Assembly: GCA_022925895.1 (NCBI GenBank)
Contig: JAKSYS010000137.1
Location: forward strand, 43,802 to 107,801
DNA: 64,000 bases
DNA from: Fragilaria crotonensis
Taxonomy: Eukaryota; Bacillariophyta; Fragilariophyceae; Fragilariales; Fragilariaceae
Direction of reading: 5' to 3'
In this document: piece after piece, positions 1 through 9,600 of the stretch
Layout: each line of letters opens with the position of its first letter
Numbering within the stretch: position 1 is the first letter of the stretch
Program-made: the position numbers and the translations under genes
Notes under the pieces: generated by a model
The model's database searches: none
Seen by the model: the letters and a program-made list of their open reading frames with translations, nothing else
Told to the model about the DNA's origin: nothing

Positions 1-1
1 C

Positions 2-2440
2 TACATCACGGATCGCACTAAGATCAAGGCTAAGGCTGACGTCAGGGCTTCGAAATGTGTGTTCGTCGGGTATGCGAACGATCACTCCGGTGACACGTAC
101 AAGTTCTACAACCCTACGACGAAACATACCATACTGTCCCGTGATGTCCACCAATGGATGGAATGGCACGGACGTATCACGGCTACTGATGATTTGGCAT
201 TGTTTGACGAATTAGATAGATTAAAGACGGATTCAGTCATTTTGCCTGCCACCTCGAATGACATTCCCATTTTGTCTGACACTGACGGTTTGCACTTGGA
301 CGATCTCTGGGATCTCCGCCCTCGACGCCCGCCGGCACGGGAGGATACAGGACTACCAGTTGAAGATGCTCTTCGTCCTGCGCGGAGGAATTTGGCTCCG
401 GCTTTCGGTTCGGGTGCTGTCACTCGGGCACGAGCCCGCGCGTCAACGAGTACCGTCGCCGATGTACACAGGAACGAAGACAATTTGGAAGCGTCGGTTG
501 CTACCATAAGCGCGGAGGAATTGTCCACGCTACTGGTTATGAACGCCTTACTTCAATCGGATCCCCAACTTGGTGTACCAAAGAACTACAAGGCTCTACT
601 TAAGCTCAATGACCCAAAGTGGACAACTTCTATGCACGGTGAGCTGGAAAACTTCCTCAAACGCGACGCATGGGAATTCTTACCACGCAGCGAGTTGCCA
701 AATAATCGTAAGACACTACGGTGTCGCTGGATATTTAAATTAAAGCTTGATGGGACAAGGAAGTCCCGATCCGTGATCCGAGGCTACGAACAAGAACCGG
801 GAGTTGATTATGTCGAATCGTACTCTCCGCTTGCGACGAACACTACGATCAAAGTGGTACTCGCAGTGACATTGGAACAAGAAGAGAAGCATGACGACTG
901 GATTCAGATCTTGGTTGACGTTGAAGCGGCATTTCTCAACGCTCTCGTAGACAACGATGTCTATATCGAATTCCCCGAAGGACTTTTGGAGTACTTAGAG
1001 AGTAAAGGTATCTACCTTGCGGACCATATCATCAAACTCAAACGAGCCCAGTACGGCCTGGTACAAAGCCCACGACTTTGGATGATGACATTTGCGAAAA
1101 TTCTAATTAATTTGGGCTTAACCCAGTGCAAAACCGACCCTTGCCTGTTCACGTTGCATGACCCTGATGGAAACCTGTTGGTCCTGGTGGTCGTGTATTG
1201 CGACGACTCTATCATCACAGGCATTCGAAAACATGTGGATCGCATCAAGAAAGGCATTTCAGACGCGGTTGCCATCTCTGATCTTGGAAACCTGGTACGT
1301 CACCTGGGAGTGGACTACGAAACTGGTCGAGACAAATCGGGCAAGTACATACGATCTAGTATGACAGATTACCTTGAGGCCATTGTACGGGATTTTGAGA
1401 CGGATGTCAACGCCAAGGTCAAGGAACATAAGACACCTGGTGCAGCAGTGACACCCCCTCTTCGCTCAACTCCTGAAGACGAAATTGTACTTCAGGAACT
1501 GTACCGTTCCTACGTCGGTCGTATCATGTTTGCCTGCGGCAAGTCGGAACCCGCTATCTCGAACGCATGTCGCGAATTAACGTGTCACTTAAATGCCCCA
1601 AACGAAGAACATTGGAATGCCCTCAGACATTTGATCGGATACATCAAGAGCGGCGACTATCAGGGATTGAAGATGAGGCCCCCTAAGGATAGACGGGTGG
1701 TTGCGTTTGTTGACTCTGATTATGCCAGTGACCGTGGTGACCGCAAGAGTATATCCGGCTACCTCGTGACCATTGGCGGATGCCTCGTATCGTGGCAGTC
1801 CAAGAAACAAACTGGTGTGACACTTTCGTCTACGGAATCAGAATTTGTTGCTATGAGCATGGCGGCCACTGAGGTAAAGTTCATTGTGTCGCTGCTGACG
1901 GAGATCGGGAACCACGCGCCCTTGCTTCCAAGTATCTTGAAGGAAGACAACACTGGCGCAATTTTTATGGCTAAGAATACCGCAATTGGGCAGAGGACAA
2001 AACACGTCGATATCAGATACCGATTTGTCAATGACATGATTCTGAGTAAGGAGCTATGGGTTGAGCACATTCGAAGTGGCGACAATCCCAGCGACATGAT
2101 GACGAAGAATCTCCCCGCGACCCTATTTACGAAACATGCTGAGATAACGTCCGAAGGCTTGTTGGGAACGCTTTACGATCCGCAGAACACGGAGGATGTC
2201 AAGATCTACAGTGCTACTGTCGAGGGTGACGGTACTACTGTCGAAGCGACGAGTGCTACTGCACTAGTGGCACTGTGCACTGCGGACGACGGTAGCAATA
2301 GCTTCTGTTCTGCTGCTCTCTTGGATGCTAGTGAATGGACTGAAGTCACTAGGAAGACCAAGACTGGAAGACCAAGAAGACCTCCTAGCATGCAGGGATC
2401 TACAGAGAGGTCCCAGGAGGCATTGCACGTGAAGGAATGA
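2..2440 (+). CDS. Copia Pol polyprotein, C-terminal part (integrase end, RT, RNase H), partial
   Basis: The frame is already open at base 2, so the true start is upstream. The first residues (KCVFVGYANDHSGDTYKFY) are the segment that follows the Copia integrase core. Reverse transcriptase (RVT_2) follows: KWTTSMHGELENF near base 620, DVEAAFLN near 918, YGLVQSPRLW near 1053 and the catalytic YCDDSII at about 1196, where most Copia elements have YVDD. RNase H follows with FVDSDYASDRG, SKKQTGV and STESEFVAMS, then TKHVDIRY. The last ~90 residues are Ser/Thr-rich with no recognised domain. No frameshift or stop is visible. Confidence 0.9.
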   Translation, partial: YITDRTKIKAKADVRASKCVFVGYANDHSGDTYKFYNPTTKHTILSRDVHQWMEWHGRITATDDLALFDELDRLKTDSVILPATSNDIPILSDTDGLHLDDLWDLRPRRPPAREDTGLPVEDALRPARRNLAPAFGSGAVTRARARASTSTVADVHRNEDNLEASVATISAEELSTLLVMNALLQSDPQLGVPKNYKALLKLNDPKWTTSMHGELENFLKRDAWEFLPRSELPNNRKTLRCRWIFKLKLDGTRKSRSVIRGYEQEPGVDYVESYSPLATNTTIKVVLAVTLEQEEKHDDWIQILVDVEAAFLNALVDNDVYIEFPEGLLEYLESKGIYLADHIIKLKRAQYGLVQSPRLWMMTFAKILINLGLTQCKTDPCLFTLHDPDGNLLVLVVVYCDDSIITGIRKHVDRIKKGISDAVAISDLGNLVRHLGVDYETGRDKSGKYIRSSMTDYLEAIVRDFETDVNAKVKEHKTPGAAVTPPLRSTPEDEIVLQELYRSYVGRIMFACGKSEPAISNACRELTCHLNAPNEEHWNALRHLIGYIKSGDYQGLKMRPPKDRRVVAFVDSDYASDRGDRKSISGYLVTIGGCLVSWQSKKQTGVTLSSTESEFVAMSMAATEVKFIVSLLTEIGNHAPLLPSILKEDNTGAIFMAKNTAIGQRTKHVDIRYRFVNDMILSKELWVEHIRSGDNPSDMMTKNLPATLFTKHAEITSEGLLGTLYDPQNTEDVKIYSATVEGDGTTVEATSATALVALCTADDGSNSFCSAALLDASEWTEVTRKTKTGRPRRPPSMQGSTERSQEALHVKE

Positions 2441-2480
2441 AGACTTCACAGGTGCAAAACCTACCGGGAAGGTGATTTGA

Positions 2481-2751
2481 TGTTGGGTCTTCAGACTTAG
2501 ATTTGTTGTGTGGAACCTACTGGATGAAGTCTTTTGTAGTCTGATTGGAGAGCTTTAAAAGCTCTCATCAGTGATTGAATGATGACTTTACAAGTAGTTT
2601 AACAAACAGATTAAGCTCACAATACAAGAATCTAGAAAGTGAGTAGAGGCCATCTACTGTCACATTTTGGACGAGTATTTTCGAGACTACGCACTGTACG
2701 GAAACTACAGTACGGTGATTTAACAAACAACGAACGGAATGCCCCTGAACA
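2481..2751 (+). repeat. Putative 3' LTR of the partial Copia element
   Basis: Forty bases after the pol stop, a purine-rich stretch (gggaaggtga) is followed by TGTTGGG at 2481. A plausible matching end is CCCCTGAACA ending at 2751, giving TGTT...AACA ends. The 5' LTR is outside the window, so the boundaries cannot be confirmed, and another end near 2729 (aacaaaca) is possible. Confidence 0.4.
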
Positions 2752-4298
2752 TCACCTAAGTGACTCTGATCCTGTTGCTCGCTACTACTACCGTAGTAGT
2801 ATCCCTATTTGACAACAAGTACAAGTACATAGTATTCTGAGTTTAGTACTTGTACTCCGTATGAGTTCAACATGACTGGCACTCCGGGTAGACTACTCGT
2901 CAGTGCATGACATCTGAGATAAAAACGATACCCGAACCCGCAGCCGGCCGATTTTTCGCAGAGGCTTATGGCCGCAGCCGGCCGTATGCCGATACGTTGG
3001 CCCGGCCGTACCCGTCCGCAGTCCGACAGTCCCTGCCCGCGCTGGGCCGCTGCAGGACTGTCACTGCCCGTACCCGTACCCGGCCGCAGTCGCACGGAAG
3101 TACAGTACGTAGTAGAAACCTAGTACACAGTACTTTACTAACAGTACTTAATCACCAACCACCGTAACCGTGAAAAATGACAGGTGATCTGCCCTTGACC
3201 CGCGATGGGCCGAACAGTGATAGGAATCGACCGGAGCCGGCCGGAACCGGCCGGGACCTAAATACACGGACCGCAGCCGCCCGAAATCACGGCCGGCCCA
3301 CGGTTTCCGGCCGGCTGCGGCTAACGGGCCCCGATGTCATGCACTCACTGCTACTCGTGTACACAAAACTAAAGATAAGTCCTCTCCATACAGTACAGCA
3401 AAGTACTGCTAGCCGCGTACCATACTGAGTACTCTGGAAGGTCCGGCCCATGCACGTTCCAGCCGTACCGTTAGGGGCAGTTGAGTTTGCGCGCCAGCCT
3501 TGCTCCGATTTGCATGATGCGAGAATTTTAGCAATCGTAATGATCCATCCGAGCCGGCAAGGTTGCTGCATCGTAAGCAAATTTTTCTTGACAGTACGCA
3601 AAATCAGTAAGCAAATTATGCCGGTAAGCAAATTTTGTAAGCAAATTTTTTCTGTAAGCAAATTTGATTTTCGTAAGCAAATTCTTCTTTGCTGTAAGTA
3701 AATTTTATTTAGGTGTTTGAAAATTGGTATGTTTTTACGTAGAAAAGACAGTCCCGTAAGCAAATTTAATCTCCCAGTAAGCAAATTTTGTAAGCAAATT
3801 TCTGCTTACAATAGATTTGCTTATGGTAAGCAAATTCGTCAGCAATTTCATTCCGTAAGCAATTTTTTTCGCTGTAAGCAAATTTTCTTACGGACGTCAG
3901 CCGTGTCACCACCACGCCGGCACATCCAATTTTGCGCCAGCCAGACATCGATCGGAACTTGTTTCCCTCCCGGCGGGCGCGCATACTTCCTTTATTCAGG
4001 ACTTGGCCCGTACTGCCGGACCTTCCTGGAGTACTTACAGTTCAATTATGACTACAAGTACCGATCGAGGAGTGTACTCGTACCAGCATACTCGAGAACC
4101 AGTAGAGCAAAGATCAAGAAGAGGAGGTTCGTGTACACCACTGCGAATCGATCTCTGTCCGGGATGTCAGGTCTTATGTCTTCGTGTCACGTTAATGTCG
4201 CCTCAGCTCCCCATTCTGTGCACTACCAACTACTCCGTACTCCAGTACTTGTCCTACAGGAGACCAGAAGTACATATTTATGTCAATGCATAACATAC
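2752..4298. other. Intergenic, repeat-rich, no supported gene
   Basis: No open frame here has domain or composition support. The stretch holds a GC-rich part with many CCGGCCG-type palindromes (about 2930-3330), an AT-rich interspersed repeat (3573-3889) and GTAC-rich sequence close to the retrotransposon insertion site. Confidence 0.6.
3573..3889 (+). repeat. Irregular short repeat, GTAAGCAAATTT
   Basis: About a dozen copies of GTAAGCAA(ATTT) lie in the same direction at irregular spacing of roughly 14-35 bases, with a few variants (GTAAGTAAAT, GTAAGCAATT). Some copies abut directly and others are separated by unrelated bases, so this is not a simple satellite. A few inverted copies (TTTGCTTA) occur around 3800-3830. 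Confidence 0.8.
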
Positions 4299-4528
4299 TG
4301 TTAAGTTTGGCTCGTGCTATCGTGTTTTCAGGCTACTGTTTATGCACATATGCATGACCGTAGTGGACATGTCCATACGGTAGCAGTGTACAGTAGAGAA
4401 GCTCGATATCATACGTTTATATTCTTGTAATCCTATTCTAATATCACCAACATGCTGCCCCTTCGGGGCATGATCGCCTTGCGAAAGGTTCCGAACAGAT
4501 TATAGTACTGCACGGGTAGAAGTTAACA
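4299..4528 (+). repeat. 5' LTR
   Basis: This 230-bp LTR starts TGTTAAGTTTGG and ends GGTAGAAGTTAACA. It appears identical to 10836-11065. It contains a short hairpin (TGCCCC, loop TTC, GGGGCA) at 4456-4470, and promoter and polyadenylation signals are expected here but were not individually identified. Confidence 0.93.
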
Positions 4529-4545
4529 GTTTATCAGACCCATTG
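4529..4545 (+). other. Candidate primer-binding site
   Basis: The bases directly after the 5' LTR read gtTTATCAGACCCATTG. This shares the core TATCAGA with the usual initiator-tRNA-Met primer site TGGTATCAGAGC but does not match at its start. It may pair with an internal part of a tRNA, or with a tRNA not considered here. Confidence 0.3.
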
Positions 4546-5184
4546 CTGCAGGGCAACCTTGGCAGCATCATCGTTGTTTCGATATATGGCAGCTTGGCTG
4601 GGCTGAATCCAATCGATGACGAATGTGTGATCGGGTCGGCAAATGCGCCGGTTACATGGGTAGCAGCAGTACGAGCCCCAGCCCTCAAGCTACTGGATGG
4701 AACCTAATGTCGGTGGTCTACAGTGTGTATTGGTGGCGGGATACGCCTTGTCATCCGCCATCATGGCGGACGAGCGATGTAGGTTGATATCGCTCGTAAC
4801 GCCTCATGATGCAGCGATGTCCCAGCGCGACTGCTGGAAGGTTCGTCCATCTGTCGGATGTGTCGTTCCAAGATGATCGTTGCTTCCGTTTGATCAGACG
4901 GAGCAAACGGGCGACGAACTGGAAAAGAACTTTTCAGTCTTTTGTTTTGCGATACTACGTCCGGTTGGAATCGCCTCAACCGACGCTTTATCTTCATGCA
5001 CACCATCACAAGCAATCTTTCGTGCGATGGTTGCTGTCAGTTGGCGCAGCTTTGACCTTAATATGCTATTTTGCGGGATCCGTTGAGCGGCCGATGATTA
5101 AATGGTTGTTTCACCCTCTTTCGCACTTCGTGGACGATTTGTGTTTTAATTCGCTTCCTTTCGTTTTTTGAAACTTGTGAAGAA

Positions 5185-6624
5185 ATGGCTGACGCAGTCA
5201 ATATGCGCGCGGCTTTGGAGAGGTGTGGTCTCAATCAAACAACCGCCACCTACGTGATGACCGATCAAGGCTTCGACTCCACTGAGGAACTCCTCATGGC
5301 GTCGAAAGAGAGTTTTGACACGATGATTAAGAACGCCATCAAATCTTCACCACCTGATGTCATCTTTTCGACTGCCTCGATTCGGCGGTTGAATGCGTTC
5401 AAGTATTGGGCAGAGGAGCGTCACATGTGTGGTTTGCCTGTGACCCCTATCCTTTTTAATGCTGCAGTCTTGGTGGAATACATGAATGTTTTGCGTTCCG
5501 ATGAGATAGAGATTGCTGCCAGGAAGGACCAGGTTCCTACAAAGCCAGACCCTTTGAAGGCTGAGAAGGACTGGTTCAAGTTCTGGGAAAAGCTCAAGAA
5601 TTACCTTGGGCGTATTCGCGGTGCAGCGAAGATTCCGTTGTCATACACGATTAGAGACCATGACGTGGTTACGGACGAGATCCGTGGTGCAACGTATACA
5701 ACGCACACCAAGAAAATCATTGACATTGTTCTGTTGTCTGGTGAGCATTTTGCCGTTGACAATGTGAGTTTGTGGGAGATCATCAAAAGCCTTGTTATCG
5801 ATGGCTTCGGATGGTCATTTGTCAAACGTTTTGACAGGACAATGGACGGCAGAGGTGCTGTACTTGCACTGCGCCGGCAGTGTGAGGGAAAGACATCTGT
5901 CAAGACCCGCAAGAACAAGGCCTACGCTTCTATTGCTTCGTCCAATTATCGTGGAATAAGGAAGCAGTTCACCTTTGCTCAATATGTTGCGATTCACCAA
6001 GCAGCACACAATGAGCTGGAGGACTGTAATGAGCCTATTCCCGAAACTAAGAAGGTGTCGGACTTCCTTGCAGGAATTTCGGACTCGTCACTTGAGGCTG
6101 GGATCACATGTGTTTTGAGTGAGGACCGATACCAAGATAGCTTTGAAGCAACGCAGCAGTTTCTGGGGACTTTGGTCGCCAACCAGATGATTCATCGTCA
6201 AGCGAAACGTGGTGGGAGCGATGATCGTAATGTGTCTTCGGCCGACAGCGGAGTAACAAGGGTCATGCGAAGTCTAAGGGCGGCAAGAAGAAGCGAGGCC
6301 CGTTTTACTCGGCGGAGGAGTGGAAGCAGCTCACGTCGGAAGAGCGGTCCAAGGTTATCGAGCTCAAAAAACAGCAAGGGTCGAAGGGCAAGGATAAGAA
6401 GGGATCCAGCAAGAGGAAAGCTGCCTCAGCCGAGTCAACTAAAGACAAGGACGATGAGGCTGCACCAAGCGATGGTGACGAAGCCAACGAGACCGATGCG
6501 ACGGCACAAGGTGGAAACGAGTTCGGACGTGGCGCGCACAAGAAAGCTAAGAAGAAAGCCACAATCTCGGCTGTCTCTTCTACGGCTGCGTTACCCACCC
6601 CGAGGGCTGTTCGTCATGTTATGA
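5185..6624 (+). CDS. Gag-like protein of the Copia element, probably frameshifted near its C-terminus
   Basis: The first ~345 residues look like a normal Copia Gag: mixed helical sequence with ...KDWFKFWEKLKNYL... and ...FLAGISDSSLEAG.... From about base 6240 the protein turns into an Arg/Ser-rich string. In the pol frame the same bases read GPFYSAEEWKQL and then Lys-rich sequence, which is typical of Copia Gag C-termini. The pol frame is open from 6231 straight into pol, so the true Gag-Pol product probably changes frame by -1 at 6231-6260. The ORF as written ends in an ATGA overlap with the first pol ATG. No CCHC zinc knuckle was seen. Confidence 0.8.
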   Translation: MADAVNMRAALERCGLNQTTATYVMTDQGFDSTEELLMASKESFDTMIKNAIKSSPPDVIFSTASIRRLNAFKYWAEERHMCGLPVTPILFNAAVLVEYMNVLRSDEIEIAARKDQVPTKPDPLKAEKDWFKFWEKLKNYLGRIRGAAKIPLSYTIRDHDVVTDEIRGATYTTHTKKIIDIVLLSGEHFAVDNVSLWEIIKSLVIDGFGWSFVKRFDRTMDGRGAVLALRRQCEGKTSVKTRKNKAYASIASSNYRGIRKQFTFAQYVAIHQAAHNELEDCNEPIPETKKVSDFLAGISDSSLEAGITCVLSEDRYQDSFEATQQFLGTLVANQMIHRQAKRGGSDDRNVSSADSGVTRVMRSLRAARRSEARFTRRRSGSSSRRKSGPRLSSSKNSKGRRARIRRDPARGKLPQPSQLKTRTMRLHQAMVTKPTRPMRRHKVETSSDVARTRKLRRKPQSRLSLLRLRYPPRGLFVML

Positions 6625-9600
6625 TGGTATCCCGCAGAGTTGTTATGGACTCGAGTCAATTTGCTGTGACCGGTGAGGGAAGGATGGAACTCGACACCCA
6701 TGCAGACACATGTGTGGCGGGTAGCAATACAGTGGTTCTTGACCTAACCGGCAAAGTTGCTTCAGTGTCACCCTTTTGTGATTCGGAGTTCAGGGCGCTT
6801 GAAGATATTCCGATCGCAACTGTCGCAACCGCTTATGATTGTCCGTCAACTGGCAAGACGTACATTTTGGTAATAAACGAGGCTTTGTATTTTGGGGACA
6901 AGATGAAGCATTCGTTGCTTTGTCCCAACCAACTGAGGGCTCATGGTTTGAAGGTACATGACTGTCCACGACAATATGATTCTGATTCTACGCACAGTAT
7001 TCATATACCGGAGTCTGACCTTACCATACCGTTGACACTGCGTGGTGTCATCTCTGGGTTCATCACGCGAGTTCCTACGACGGCAGAGCTTGAAGATCTG
7101 GCAAGACATGTCGAACTTACCTCCGATGAGGAATGGGAACCTTATGCCTCGGCCTTCTCTTCTGCTGAGGAAGAACGTGATACGTACTGGAAGGAGAGAG
7201 ATTTGTCCTCCACCTCGGTGATTCCGAAGGGCGAAGGTGCTGACTACGATACCTCGGTTGAACTGGCAATTGCAGAGTCAAATGATTTAGCGGATCGCCT
7301 CATTGCCTCGGTTCGGATTGATCTGGTTGGGGATGACCCTGTGAGGTCTGCTGGTGCTTTTGAGCTACGTTCTGTTGAAGCGGTAGTTCGCGACGGGACG
7401 CGTTCCGTCATCACGCCTGAGGATGTCGCCAAAAGATGGAACATTGGTTTATCAACGGCGACTAAGACCCTCCAAGTCACGACGCAGCTCGGTGTACGAA
7501 CGCTGAAATATCCGGCACAACGACGTTTTCGGACTGCCATGCCCCACTTGCGCTACCCACGCTTGAAGGGGACCTTTTATGCGGACACTCTTTTCTTTAC
7601 GATGAAATCGGTCCGCGGGTTCAAGTGTGCGCATCTGATTGGGAATGGTTTGGGGTTCGCTAGATTTACGCCAATGGAATTGAAGAGTGATGCACATTTG
7701 TCGCTCACAAGCTTCATTCAGCAACATGGCGTGATGGAAAATTTGGTGGTTGATAATGACCCAACGATGGCGTACAAAGAGTGGCGCAAAACAGTTCGCG
7801 AGTTTCGGATTGATCAGCGTATGACGGAGCCCTACTCACCTTGGCAGAATCGAGCGGAACTTGATGTACGCGAGATAAAGAGATCAATTAGGAGGTTTAC
7901 GAAACGATCGGGTTCTCCGAAACGTCTATGGTGTTTCCTTGGGGAGTTGGTTGCCACTTTGCGGGGACTGACAGCGTATGAAACTCCAAAGTTACAAGGG
8001 CGTTGTGCGACCGAGCATGCTTTAGGATACACACCCGACATTTCTCCTTGGGTTCAACATGCTTGGTATGAGAATGTTTGGTACCGTGATGCCGATGGTG
8101 AAAGCAGGATCGGTAAGTGGCTAGGGTTGGCGACAAACATCGGAGGAGGTGATTGTTTTTGGATTTTGCCTTTGTCGGCACGGCCTATTGCGAGGTCTAC
8201 AGTATGGTCAATCACACGAGATGAGTTGGCCGGTGACGCTGTCAGGAGGGCAATTGAATCTTTGGACCTCTCGATAAGAGACAAGATCGGGGATAGTGTG
8301 GAAGATGGAATTGCACAAGAAAACGTTGGAGCTCTACCGGTGAATGGGGACTTGTTGGAGGATCTGGACGATGATGCAGCTTTCGACGAAGAACCTGGCG
8401 TGCCTGAGATGGATGAGTATACGCCAGAGACTTTTGATGGATATTTAACTGCTTCAGTCATGCTGCCTCGAGGCGATGAAGTGCTGAAAGCACAGGTTGT
8501 TGCCAGAAAGAGGGACATCAATGGGAATCCAATCGGCAAAGCCAACTCGAATCCGATTTTGGATACGAGGGAATACGTTGTTGAATTTGAAGATGGCACT
8601 TCTGAGGTGTACGCTGCGAACATGATTGCGGAGAACATGTACGCTCAGGTGGACAAAGAAGGCAAGGCTCACACGTTGATATCCGATATTGTCGATCATG
8701 AATCAGACGAAAGAGCAATGAAGGTTGCTGACGGCACCTTCGTTGACAAGCAAGGTCGACAGCGGCCACGTATTACTACTCAGGGTTGGCGACTCTTAGT
8801 AGAGTGGAAGGACGGGACGACAACCTGGGTGCCTCTGAAGGATTTAAAGGAGTCGTTCCCGATAGAAGTGGCTGAATATGCTGTTGCGAACAAAATTTCA
8901 GATCAACCCGCTTTCAAATGGTGGGTGGACGAGACGCTTAGGAAACGACATCGTATCATCAAGAAAGTGAAATCAGCCAAATATTGGAAGCGGACGCACA
9001 AATTTGGTATCCGATTACCGCATTCAGTTGAAGAGGCTTTGAGGTTCGACGAGGAGACGGGAACTGACTTCTGGCGAAAAGCGATCGAGAAGGAGATGAG
9101 AAATGTTTTACCTGCTTTTGAGTTTAGAGACGACGATAAGATGCCTATCGGGTATGAATGCATAAGATGCCATATGGTTTTCGACGTCAAGATCGGTGAT
9201 TTGACCAGGAAGGCGAGGTTTTGTGCGAACGGTAATGAAACGGATCCCCCAAAGGATTCAACCTTTTCGACTGTGGTGTCTCGAGACACTGTTCGGCTCT
9301 TCTTCTTAATGGCAGCACTTCACGATACGGACATATTATCGGCCGACATTCAGAACGCCTATCTGAATGCTCCGGCGAGGGAGAGGTTATACACTATAGC
9401 GGGGAAGGAGTTTGGTCCCAAGAATGAAGGACGTCCGGTGATGATCGTGCGTGCACTTTATGGATTACGGAGCAGCGGCAAGTCTTTTCGCGACTTTCTC
9501 GCAAACAATCTTCGAGAGATGGGGTACGTAAGTACTAAGGCAGACCCGGACCTGTGGATGATGCCAGACACTAAAACAGATGGTACGGAATACTACCGAT

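Larger units (their letters stand above)
1..2751 (+). mobile_element. Ty1/copia LTR retrotransposon, 3' part only
   Basis: The window opens inside the Pol polyprotein of a Copia-type element and contains everything from the end of integrase to the presumed 3' LTR. Domain order, with integrase before reverse transcriptase, defines Copia rather than Gypsy. The 5' LTR, gag, protease and integrase core lie before base 1. It is a different lineage from the complete element at 4299-11065: its RT box reads YCDD, its RNase H reads STESEF, and the two proteins differ throughout. The frame is open over 2.4 kb without a stop, so this copy is not old. Confidence 0.85.

Noticed and set aside
3717-4304. 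195-codon open frame
   Set aside because: It runs through the GTAAGCAAATTT repeat and into the LTR, and its protein is repeat text without any domain.
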